From Daphnia carinata (Eukaryota > Arthropoda > Branchiopoda > Diplostraca > Daphniidae): 64,000 bases of DNA. The position numbers were made by a program, and so were the translations under genes. Location: positions 4,525,679-4,589,678 of the forward strand of contig NC_081338.1 of NCBI RefSeq assembly GCF_022539665.2. Reading direction: 5' to 3'. Positions 9,498-21,200 of the stretch are shown in pieces (positions within the stretch are counted from its first letter, which is position 1; every line of letters begins with the position of its first letter). The notes below the pieces were generated by a model. It was not told where the DNA came from, ran no database searches, and saw only the letters and a program-made list of their open reading frames with translations.

Positions 9498-12400
9498 ACC
9501 GAAGTCATTCAAAGCTGATATTTATCTTTTAATCTGAAAATTTGATGAGTTATAATACAATAATCAAGCACCAATCTTGTGTTGTCCAGTTATTGCGGGA
9601 AGGGTTCTTTTATTTTCGTTAGTTATATGTTTACGTATAGAGCTCCCGAGGCTATATCAAACATGATTTAATTCGGGACTATTTGCATATCCACACTCAG
9701 CATAATTGATGTCATAAAATTTATGAAAATGTATTCTAGCTTTCATTTTTATACATCGAGGTCAGGTTAGATTGAGTATATTCTACGGTGCGTTTGCTAC
9801 ATCCTATAACCAAATCAGTATTGACGTTGGACTTGTATAATACCTAACGCAACTGTCATCTGATTGTTAAAAGAAAGTGTGCATCTGTTATTGCCGCTGA
9901 GTTGTAAATCCACTAAACAAGGGTGCATATACAACAATGCATAATTTTCCGAAATGGAGCAATGTTTATTATTTTTTTTACCTAGAGACAACGTAGCCCA
10001 GTTTTCTCCGCGGATCATTGGGTCCATCATGTCTGTGGCCTTCGATTCTAAATGTAGGCATTACTCGTTTCTGGCCACTTCACTTATAATTGTTGTTGCG
10101 CTCGATATCACTCCCGAATATCAAAATCGTGACGCTTGCATCGAATCGTGTCCGTCTTAATAAATCAAAGCGGATTCGACTGTCCAAAGTTAAGAGCCAA
10201 TGAATAGTTTCGAGATTTATTTAATCACGCAGAGACGGCATACAAATGTTGAATCAGAACTTTGCTGTCTAACTTTCCTCTAAAAAATTTATTTTGTACG
10301 AGCCGAGTTTTGAAAGTCTTTCACATATCCCAAAGGCGTTTTGACAAAAAAAAAAAGGCGATTCTACTTTGGTATCCACATCATGCGGCAAGTTAAAATA
10401 GACGATGGGGAAAGCGTCATTTACCTTGCAACGTCCGTTCTCTATACTTTGAATTTGCTGGCTAGTTTCCTGCCCTGAATGAGTTAAACAAACTGGCGCA
10501 CAAAGTTATGACGATGCTCACAGCATTCGAACTTTATTTATGTCAATAGAAAGCAGATGTTGGATTAATTTGGCAACCCCCCGAACCTTATTGTAGCCCC
10601 GCATTGCTGGAGCCATTGACCGGTGCGTAGGTGCAGGCCACCAATTTAAGTCAATCAAACCTACTATTTGCCAATTGCGCCGAATCATTAGTACAGGGCC
10701 AGAAGGAAGGTCGTTTCATTGGGCGTCATAACTTTATGGATTAAAAAACAATTGGACGCTTTTTTGTTGTTGGTGTTTTTATTGGGTCATACCCGTTGCA
10801 TGATATTTCGCAAAAATTGTAACTGCGTTTGAACGAATGCGTTTGGTGGATGATCGCCGTATAGACCCCGCGTCTATTGATTGATTGTGTATCGGTTGTT
10901 GACAATTGGCGCCAGTTGCAAAATGGCCTGTTTTGCTGACAGCGATATTGAAAATCACCATATTTGAAAGTCCCGATAGCTCCCACTATAATCCATGAAC
11001 GCGCAGCATTATCTGTTTTTATGCAAACATTCCCCAACCGCGTCAAGCCGGTTGATTATCATATCCGCCAATAAAAAACAGGAATGGCGAAATTGGGAAA
11101 AATCACATTACTAAAACAAAATATTAACTTGCCAAAAGTGGAGCGCAATTTATCAATATTTTTCGACACAACAGCATTAACACAAAAACAATAACGAAAA
11201 TGTTTGGACATTTTCCAGTTTCTCCGCGAGTTATCGAACGACTCTAACATAATCTTGTCATTTACCTAATAAACCCTAAAAGCCAAACATTTTCCCATTG
11301 TTACAAGGACATTTGGCTCTCACGTTTGTATCCAACGCAGGGCAATAAATCTCACGTGAACCTAGGCAAATGTGCATCGAGGACAGCCCCTAAAAGCCTG
11401 AAAAAGTGATTGCCAGTTGGGGGGGGACTGTCGTGCGGGAGCCGCATTGACCTCATTTACAGTCGCTTGTCTCCAATCTTTTTTTTTTTGTTCTCGCAGG
11501 TTGACGTGAAAATAAGGAATTCGAAAATGGCTTTTTTCTTTTTCACGCTCTAGCTTGCACACCCTAACGTTCCAGTGTGGATTCTATATCACACTAAATG
11601 ATAGCGATACGTAAACCAGATCAATAAAAATTTCTCCACATCATGTGTGGTAAATGAGAGACATACCTGTTTTACGTATATACATACCTTTCTTTAGAGA
11701 CATGAGGAATCTGGGCGTGTTCGTCTTGTACACGAGAGATTGCGTTAATGTGTGGTACTTTTCTTTTTTTAATGATACACTTAAATACTTATATAATTAT
11801 ACTAAATAGCGTCGAAAATCCAAGGGTTTACCCATCCACACAGACGACTGACAGAATGAATGACTTTCACGTTGCAAAAACCTGCTGAGCTCACGACAAT
11901 GGATGACTTGCTATGCTGCACATATCTGATGGGTCTCATCGCAGCACAAGGTTTAAACACATAACGAGTTCTCCTTGTTGCGGTGAGTAGATAAATGTTT
12001 ACCCTTTTCATGTTCATGACCTTTTCATTAGGTCTTGATGCACTAACAGCATAAAATGGCTCACGTCTCAAAACCCACGTCCTTCATTTGCCGACATTTC
12101 TGGCTACCGTTGTCGTTGCATAAGGATCCTATTCTAAACCGTATTCCCATCGTTAAATGTGAACACAAATCTTAAGCATTCCCCACCATTATGAATTTGA
12201 AATGTGTACTCGTTATATTTATTTTTTGGGGGGAACTTCTCAAACAAATAAGGATGGTAGAGTGAATGGAGGTTGTACCTTAGTGGAACCCGAGCAGGTG
12301 GCCCAATTGATGCCCTGATGTAACAAGGAGGAGTTTGCCCGGCAACAAGGAGAGCTAAAACTTTCGCTCAAGAGAGTTCCCTCCGAAGTTTTTGGGCTAA

Positions 12401-13013
12401 AACTCACTTTCATAATAGTTATGTATAACTTTCTTTTTATAGTACACTGTCAGTTGAAGCAGTCAAACGATTGGAAGCTCAACTATAGTGATTAGGGACA
12501 CATTGTCTGGATTGTGTAACATCACGAGCTTAACGAGAAGGACGTACCCTGCCCTCACGGTGAATTCCTGTGGCATGTAATATGATTTGTGAATCATTTC
12601 AATTAATGATGACGTGATAAAATGTTAGACCACAAACCAGCTTTCCGCCCAATCGTTTATGGAAACATACCGTTTCAAAACCATAGATTATATGAATCTG
12701 CCATAGTTAACTGGCACTCGATCATAGGTACGATAATGTATGGCTTATGATATACAAAATAGACGGGGTCTTTCCACACCAACTTGTGGGGGGGACGTCC
12801 TTGAAGCAACACAGAGAATGAAACATAACAAGTTGTGGCTAATTGAAACATCTGTTCTGATGTACCGGTTAACACTCTACCCACACAAAGGCAATTATTG
12901 ACTATGGTTAAGTTGGCTCCTATAGTCAGCTATCATCGAACTCGTTCGACCCGATCTTTTGGCCCAACTGTGTTCACAGCAACCTACGCTATAAACCTAC
13001 GCGAATTATAGTA
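9498..13013. other. Intergenic region, no gene recognised
   Basis: About 3.5 kb of AT-rich sequence between protease genes. Several open frames of 60-100 codons exist (for example on the minus strand at 10741-11046), but none has splice partners, motifs or family resemblance I can recognise. Decayed transposon sequence is possible but I cannot show it. Confidence 0.5.
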
Positions 13014-13081
13014 TATATAACATGGCGTTAGGATTGAACCAGTTACCGCCTCATCATTTGCCTCCGGTGTCCTGAACACAG
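13014..13081 (+). promoter_or_regulatory. TATA-like box and leader exon of fourth protease gene
   Basis: TATATAA at 13014-13020, then a leader exon ending at 13081 before GTAAGT. The leader intron probably ends at one of the AGs between 13146 and 13168, just upstream of the ATG at 13170. Confidence 0.5.
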
Positions 13082-13169
13082 GTAAGTTATAGCATTAAAC
13101 TGTTTCTCGTCATATCAATTAAATTTAAGTGATTCGATAATTGTAAGTCTAGACAATTCTCGAAGCAGT

Positions 13170-14524
13170 ATGAAAGTAACTTGTTTAGCCATAGTTGTGG
13201 CACTTGCATGTGCTTCATCAGGCCAAGCAAACGTTAGTTTGGAAGAGGCCTGGGAGAAGTTCCAAGTATAAAATCAAATGTTTTGAACAGTATTACGAAT
13301 TCATTCATTATTATTCACATTAAAGCTTGAATACCCTTTGGGCGTTCAAACGAAAGCTGAATATGGAAAATGCAAATCGAACTTTGCAAAAACGCATTCC
13401 ATGATCGAAGCGCACAACTCCAATCCGAACTCAACTTATCAAATGGAACACAACCGATTCTCCGTCATGGTAATGTGTAAATATCCCTCATAAATATGTT
13501 TACTTTCATTCATTCGTTGATCATAGGATGACGAGCAAATGAAAAAATACCTGGGAGCCATCCTACCAACACCTTCAAGCTCCCAAACGTACCTGAAATT
13601 TGCAGTCAAAGCGCTGCCATCGTTCGTGAGTTGCATCTCTTTCTTATTACAAATATTGCTATTTCTATAAAAAATTATCTACAGGTTGATCACCGTCAAC
13701 ACTGGTGCATGCAGCCTGCCAAGGATCAAGGTGACTGTGGAAGTTGCTGGGCTTTCTCTGCCACTTCGGTGGTTGAATTTGGCCATTGTCTCCTTCGCGG
13801 AACCAAAGTGGCTCTAAGGTAATAGCATTTCAAATCATTTCGACCTTGCTAGATTAAATTTTGAATTATATTCAGCGAACAGCAGTTGGTGGATTGCGAC
13901 AGGTCAAACTATGCCTGCGGAAAGGGAAACGTGGCAAGAACTTGGATGTACATTGCCAATGCGGGTGGCCAGGCCGCTTCTGCGTCATATCCTTACAAGG
14001 CGGCGAAAGGCACCTGCGTTTATAACTCATCCATGAAGAAAGCCACCGTTTCACAAAACGATCCTGTTGTCAGTATCGCTCCTGGTGACATTAATACGAT
14101 GATGAGCCTATTGGCTAAAAGGCAGCTCGTTTCAGTCGCATTCGCCATTGTCAGATCGTTTGAAAATTACAGGTAAAAGCGGCAGCTTTAAGGGATTTTT
14201 TTTGTTCCATATCGAATTTTGCAATTTACAGGAGCGGTGTGTACACGGAGGCTAATTGCCAATCTAACATCAGAGGTCACCACGCCGTCACGCTCGTCGG
14301 TTACGGCACTGCAAACGGCATGGATTATTGGGTACCATTATTGGGCCAGAATTTATTTATGAAATGTTTCGTTTCAATTAAAGCGAGACTGTCGAATTTG
14401 AATTTAGATAATTCGTAACTCGTGGGGAGCAAGGTGGGGAGCCGCAGGATACGTCCTATTCCAAAAAGGCAAAAACCTATGCGGCATCGAGTCATACGCG
14501 TTGACCACTAACGTCGTTGGATGA
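13170..14524 (+). CDS. Cathepsin L-like cysteine protease (C1A), diverged copy
   Basis: Exons: 13170-13265, 13326-13469, 13527-13625, 13685-13818, 13876-14172, 14232-14331, 14408-14524; 328 residues. Signal peptide to about residue 20. The I29-type propeptide has Cys in place of the usual Arg of the ERFNIN pattern (EYGKCKSNF). The catalytic set is complete: Gln128, Cys134 ([12 protein letters not shown]), His274 (GHHAVTLVGYG), Asn294 (IRNSWG). Its exon layout and phases match the other array members, so it is the same family, but it lies 3.5 kb further along and is clearly more diverged. The first propeptide exon (LEYPLGVQTKAEYGK) is closer to the gene at 8115 than to the duplicated pair. Confidence 0.92.
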
Positions 14525-17500
14525 TCGTAACACAAACGGCCAAAAAACTCCCAAACGAGTCCTTCGCAAAAGGGAATGTTATTGAACGTAATATACACTG
14601 GGCCAAAGTCGTCATGCAACAATGTGTTTTTTTTTTGGTTATCATAATCTGTAAATGGCAAATATTTTAAGTACTGCCATAATCACACGGCAAGGCAACA
14701 AGTTGGCGAATTTTTTTGGAGTGCTTGAAACAGATAGCGATTATTTCACGCTGATAATTAGGTTAAAGTGATGTTGAAAAATGCAGCCATTTTTATAATA
14801 CCCGTTGGCTATTGTTTTCGCAGCACTTTCTTCTTAGAGCCTTTCATTTTCAACAGACGGATGACAAGTGGATGAAGCTCTTTGTGAAGTTCTCCACAAC
14901 ATTTTGAAAGCTCGAGACATCTGAATATTTTATAAACATTAGAATGGCTAGACAAAGCCTTGTTTTCTCAAGATCACGATGAAACATTTTCTATAACACA
15001 TTTTGGGCTGAACTCGGAGGCTGCGGATGAAGCAACGCCCGGACTAGGACAAGGTTATCGCCGTTGGATAACAATTGTTCGTATCCCGTAAAAAAAAAAA
15101 AACCGCACCGATTTCGTTTAACAGCAAAAGGAAATTCAAAAAAAAAAAAAAAAAAAAAAAAAAAACACTAGAATTAATTGCGCATTGAATTGCATATGTT
15201 TTTTTGCAGCCACGGGAAATTCCGCAAGTGTTAGTCACGCCTGCGTGAGATGGATGAGCCTCGCAAATTACATATGCGGGCAGTTAATGTATACTCACGG
15301 CCTTCCTGTAACGCAATGAACGTATAGAACATAATTTCAAAGTCTAGAGCCAGAAAGTCTTAAACTTCCTTTCACACCATATATACAAAAAAAACAAATT
15401 CAGGAATTTTTAACAATTGATTTTTGAATCGGTTGCTAGACTAGTTCAACGACCACTTTCCCCTTCGTCTAGATATGTCTGCATATATAGTAACAGTTGC
15501 CTTTTTGTATAGATGAACTTGCCATCGAACCAGTTTATTTTGTGTGAAAGGGAATTTCAATAAATTTCAATTGTTTTGTCACGAAAGTTGCTGTTCCAAT
15601 CAGGCCTCAACGCGCTATGCAAATATTTGAAAATTGCTGAAATGGAACATTAAATAGCAATTTAAGTGTTTGCCTTACACGGTGACAGTGAACGCCAAAA
15701 TTGTCCGTCGATTCCGGTGAATCCATGATTATCGCGAAATCACTTTCCATTGGATCTCTCTTTCGTCTATCGCTGTTATTGCTCAATCGAGGGGCAGAGC
15801 TAATAAAAGAGTTGAATAAGATTGTGGGTCGTATAATGTCAGTTTCGTGTTTTCATAAATCAGTGAAAGGCACATCTACGTCAAAAAACGATTTCGACAT
15901 CGCCTAGTAACCTAAATGATAAATCTCAGTATCAAGCCAAAAAGAAATTATTAATTACAACTGAAATGTTTCATCATATTTTGCAATGTTTGTGTGTCCT
16001 CCCAAAATTTTGCTTGACATATTACCCGCTCCTACATTACAAAGCTGACCCAGTTGCTGAAAGATCCTTGGTTTTCCCAAAACACGTTGAATCACAATGA
16101 AATCAATTGTGGGTGAAAGACTAGCATCTTTAAAAAAAACAAAAAAAAAAACAGAAGAATCCCAAGGCCTCCCGGCAGAATCTGTTGCGGAGTGTTCCAT
16201 TGAGAAATTGCGCATTCTTGCGTACCGCCCTACAGCAGGTCCGTGATTGTTGGCTTTTAGCGATGTTCATTGTGGAAAACGAAAAAGCCGATTCATCAAG
16301 AACAAAAGCTTAAATATAAAAAAAACAAAAAATATGCTTTAGGACAGATTCTGGAACTTGCTGGAGCCAAAAGTGGCCAATACTACTTTCTACTTTTTTG
16401 TTTTTACTTTCTATGTGTATACGTGCGGCGATTGAGCTCCATTAAATGACCTTCAAGCTTCAGACGGTTGCTAGATGCTGACCTATTCATCTAATGTATT
16501 CGGAAAACCCGCTATAAAAGGATTTTTAGAAAGAGAAACTGAAACGGTCAAACGACGAGTTTGCGCGACTATCGCCCCAGCAACGCCCAACCTTCTCTTC
16601 CCCTTCTCCAGGATTTTACATGATGGATACAACTCCTCCCCCCCTTCATACCTCAAAAATGTTCCATAACGGCCATATAATTATACTTTTTTTTTCGGGA
16701 ACAAAAATTCAATATCAGTTGTAGGAAAGAAAAAATGAATTGAAGGACGCCCGGAAAGATATACTTCAACATATTTGTTCATTTTTTTTTTGCGTTCATT
16801 GCGGGAGTCCCGTTTACCTTGAATACATATCCTTGTGCTATCGTTTTTTTTTAGGTAAAACGTATGGTACCGCAAAAGAGTTCATGTACCCTTTTTTTGA
16901 ATATTGAAATGATAAGATTATAACACTAAGATTTTTTGGAGCACGGTGCTGGGCGTATTCGAAACAGATATTAGCAAAATTCCAAGTAATTAAGAAATTC
17001 GGTGCTTTAAAACCAGAAAGAGAAAGGAAATTCATTAATCAAGTAATAGACAAAGTTTAGCTTGGCAATCGAGACGTTTTAAATAATTTAAACTGTTATT
17101 TATATAGTTTGTTTTCTAATTATTAGGCCATCAAAAACGTTTTGACGTGGCTAAATAGAACAAGTCCAACGCACGTGCACTTGGAGGTCGGGAAAGAAAC
17201 CGGTTTTTCACACGGCAGTAATTTCACATTGGCAGCCTTGGTAAACTGACAGCTGTCACTATTATCGTGTTCATAATTTAGCGCAAAAAAAAAAAAAAGT
17301 ATAACATTGCGTAGTCATTATCATTAGGTTTAATTATTGGCAAGCGTTGTCGGTATAGTGCATCCCACACGAGTTTCTAATATCCCCTTGAAAATCTCGT
17401 GAAATGGCCATTTAAATACGTAATTACACTCACATAAAAAGAGGGACATGTTGAAATTGCTTCATTGAGAAATAATTCAAGGATGAACCCACACACAAAG

Positions 17501-18128
17501 TTTTACTGGAAAAACAATGGCGGAGGCGTAAGAAAACAGGATGGTGAGGTAAAATTTGATTACGCCGTGAAAATGATCAAACGTGACTGTACGGTTTGTT
17601 TGGAAACAATAGGCGTCGAAACAATTGGAGAACCGGTTGAATCTATCATGCAAATTCATGTTTTGCGGATTGATTTGCATACGGCTAGATTATTGCAACG
17701 CCGATTGCGGCGAAAATGACGCTCACTTTTTAGCCGGCCTTTCAGCTGAAGGGAGAAAGAATCTCTGTCCAAAATGCATCGGTCGACACCATTCACCTGC
17801 TGGAACTCGTTTTTTTTTGTTGTTTCATTTTGGATCGAACGTCAAGTGTTACGGCTAGACGAAAGAAAACAAAATAGGTGGCATGTACCCATGTACGTGT
17901 GGCTCACCTATTTCAGAATGTTTGAAAGAAAGTGGATCGTGAACTTATGTCAGTGCGTCTATATGAAAGTGTGTGCGTACCCGAGATTATCTTATGTTCC
18001 ACATTTCCGTTCACTTTCTCTTGTTCTCGCTGTTTTTTTATTTTTCAGGTTTTAACCTTTTCTCTTTGCATATTGTGGCATTCAGATTTGCAGCAGTTCT
18101 AGGGTTGACACGAGCCATACGAGTCGCC
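14525..18128. other. Intergenic region, no gene recognised
   Basis: About 3.6 kb with poly(A) or poly(T) tracts (for example near 15090 and 15139-15165) and only short open frames. The 84-codon frame at 17465-17719 has no recognisable motif and no clear splice or promoter support, so I do not call it. Confidence 0.5.
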
Positions 18129-18135
18129 TATAAAA
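18129..18135 (+). promoter_or_regulatory. TATA box of the long repeat-protein gene
   Basis: TATAAAA about 90 bp upstream of the ATG at 18219, in a position fitting a short 5' leader. Confidence 0.6.
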
Positions 18136-18218
18136 CGCATCGGTTAAGCGTTTGAACAGTGTCAGTTGTTCTTCAACTGTGGTCCAGTTCTTACATACTC
18201 CCTCCCCCAGTTTGAACA

Positions 18219-21200
18219 ATGAAGGTATACACACAAACTACGACCTCGACTGCGCATGCAAAATTGGCTCATCGAACTTTTGGATTATTTTAGATTTGGT
18301 TGGTCGTCGCTGTTTTGGCTGTTGCGTTAGCTTCGGCTAATGTCGCCCAAGCTGCTGCGGATGTGACCGCTGCCGTTTACGTGTCTCAAGAAGATGATGA
18401 TATCAACAACGAAACCACCGAAATAGTGAGTTCCATTTCTAATCGATCAATTGGCATCAAATTAAATCATGATTTATTCTTTTTTCGTTTATATAAAAAA
18501 TAGTACAAGAATACGGAAAATGATGACGATGATGACAAGGTGAGTTAAGTTCATAAACAATGATCGAAATTTGATGTAAAAAAAACTGGGGAATTTTCAA
18601 AATGGCAGGTTCACTTCCAACAGGAAGTGCGAAAGATTGAAGATTCCAGGGAATCGGCTGAATATATCCAGGCAAAGAGGACTGCTGAAATCCCCACCTG
18701 CAAACCGATTTACATTTACCTTCCAGCACCAGCTCCGGCCGTCACACCTGCTGCGTACGTTCCACCTCCAAAGTACGTCGCTCCCACAACCGCTGCCCCG
18801 GCTTACGTTGCCCCGACCACTGCCGCACCGGTTTACGTTAGACCAACGACCGCCGCACCTGTCTACGTTGCCCCCACAACCGCAGCACCAGTCTACGTTG
18901 CCCCCACAACCGCAGCACCAGTCTACGTTGCTCCCAAGACCCCAGCTCCCGCCTACGTAGCTCCCGCATACGTGGCTCCTGCTTACACAACTGTAGAGGT
19001 CAAAACAACGGAGAAGAAGTACGGCTCCGTCCGAGCACCAGGTTACAACTTGGGTTACGCAAAAACTGAGACCACCGTACCGGGATCGGTTGACGTTAAG
19101 ACCACGTACAGGGCCGCTGAGTACCCCAAGTACCCTGCACCAACAACAGCCGCACCTGTTTACGTTGCACCTGCTACTAAAGCCCCAGTCTACGTTGCAC
19201 CTACCACTGCCGCTCCAGTTTACGTTGCACCGAAAACCGAAGCTCCCGTCTACGTTCCTCCCGCAACCAAGGCCCCAGTCTACGTTGCTCCTGCCACTAA
19301 GGCTCCGGTCTACGTTGCCCCCACAACTGCTGCTCCCGTCTACGTTGCGCCTAAAACTAAAGCCCCCGCCTATGTTGCCCCTGCCTACGTAGCACCTGCT
19401 TACGAGTCGGTTGAAACCAAAACCACCGAGAAGAAGTACGGATCAGTCCGCGCTCCAGGTTACAACTTGGGTTACGCCAAGACCGAAACTACCGTTCCAG
19501 GCACTGTTGAGATCAAGACCAACTACAAGACCGTCACAGTTGAGCAACCCAAATATGTTCCAGCCAAGTACCCTGAATATGTCGCACCAACCACCGCAGC
19601 TCCCGTCTACGTCAAACCAACCACTGCTGCCCCGGTTTACGTTGCACCTAAAACCGAAGCTCCAGTCTACGTTGCACCTAAAACCGAGGCTCCAGTCTAC
19701 GTTGCTCCAGCAACCAAAGCTCCCGTTTACGTTGCACCTAAAACAGAGGCTCCAGTCTACGTAGCACCGACCACTGCCGCCCCAGTCTACGTCGCCCCCA
19801 AAACTGAAGCTCCCGCTTACAAAGCGCCTGCTTACGTTGCTCCCGCTTACGAATCGGTTGAAATTAAAACTACAGGCAAGAAATACGGATCAGTCCGAGC
19901 TCCAGGTTACAACTTGGGTTACGCCAAGACCGAGACCAGCGTTCCAGGCACCGTTGAGATCAATACCAACTACAAGTCCGTTATCGTTGAGGAACCCAAA
20001 TATGTCCCAGTCACCCCGGCTCCATACAAACCGGTTGAATACCCCAAGTACCCAGTGTACGTTGCCCCGACTACCGCAGCTCCGGTTTACGTTGCCCCGA
20101 AAACTGAAGCCCCAGTCTACGTTAAGCCAACGACTGCCGCTCCCGTCTACGTCGCTCCCGCTACTAAGGCCCCCGTCTACGTTGCCCCGAAAACCGACGC
20201 CCCAGTCTACGTTGCACCGGCAACCAAAGCTCCAGTCTACGTTGCCCCCGCCACGAAAGCTCCAGCCTACCTAGCCCCCGCTTACGAAACGGTGCAAGTC
20301 AATACAGTCGGTAAGAAATACGGTTCCGTCCGCGCACCTGGCTACAACTTGGGTTACGCTAAAACCGAAACCAGCGTTCCAGGCACCGTTGAAGTTAAGA
20401 CCACCTACAAAGCCGTCGAATACCCCAAATACCCAGAGTACGTTGCCCCGACCACTGCTGCCCCCGTCTACGTTAAACCAACAACTGCTGCCCCAGTTTA
20501 CGTTGCTCCTAAAACCGAGGCTCCGGTTTACGTTGCTCCCGCAACCAAAGCCCCAGTCTACGTTGCACCCAAAACCGAGGCTCCAGTTTACGTCGCACCG
20601 ACCACGGCGGCCCCCGTTTACGTGAAACCAACAACAGCCGCCCCAGTCTACGTTGCGCCCGCAACTAAAGCTCCAGTTTACGTTGCCCCAAAGACGGAAG
20701 CTCCTGCTTATGTAGCCACTGCGTACGTCGCTCCTACTTATGAAATCAAAACTCCAGGAAAGAAGTACGGATCAGTCCGAGCTCCAGGATACGTTTTGGG
20801 TTACGCCAGGACAGAAACCAGCCTTCCAGGCACTGTTGAGATCAAGAACTACAAGTCGGTGACCGTTGAACAACCCAAGTACCCAGTCTACGTTGCCCCG
20901 ACTACCGCAGCCCCAGTCTACGTTGCCCCGAAAACCAAGGCTCCAGTCTACGTTGCCCCGAAAACCCAGGCTCCAGTCTACGTTGCCCCGACTACCGCAG
21001 CCCCAGTCTACGTAGCCCCGAAAACCGAGGCTCCAGTCTACGTTGCTCCCGCAACCAAAGCCCCAGTCTACGTTGCTCCCGCAACTAAAGCCCCTGTCTA
21101 CGTTGCACCAACCACCGCTGCCCCAGTTTACGTTGCCCCGGCAACTAAAGCTCCCGCCTACGTAGCCGCTGCTTACGAAACAGTTGAAATCAAAACAGCA

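Noticed and set aside
10741-11046. 101-codon minus-strand frame
   Set aside because: No motif, splice partner or promoter; composition like surrounding intergenic DNA.
17465-17719. 84-codon + frame upstream of the long repeat gene
   Set aside because: No recognisable domain, no signal peptide and no splice or promoter support.
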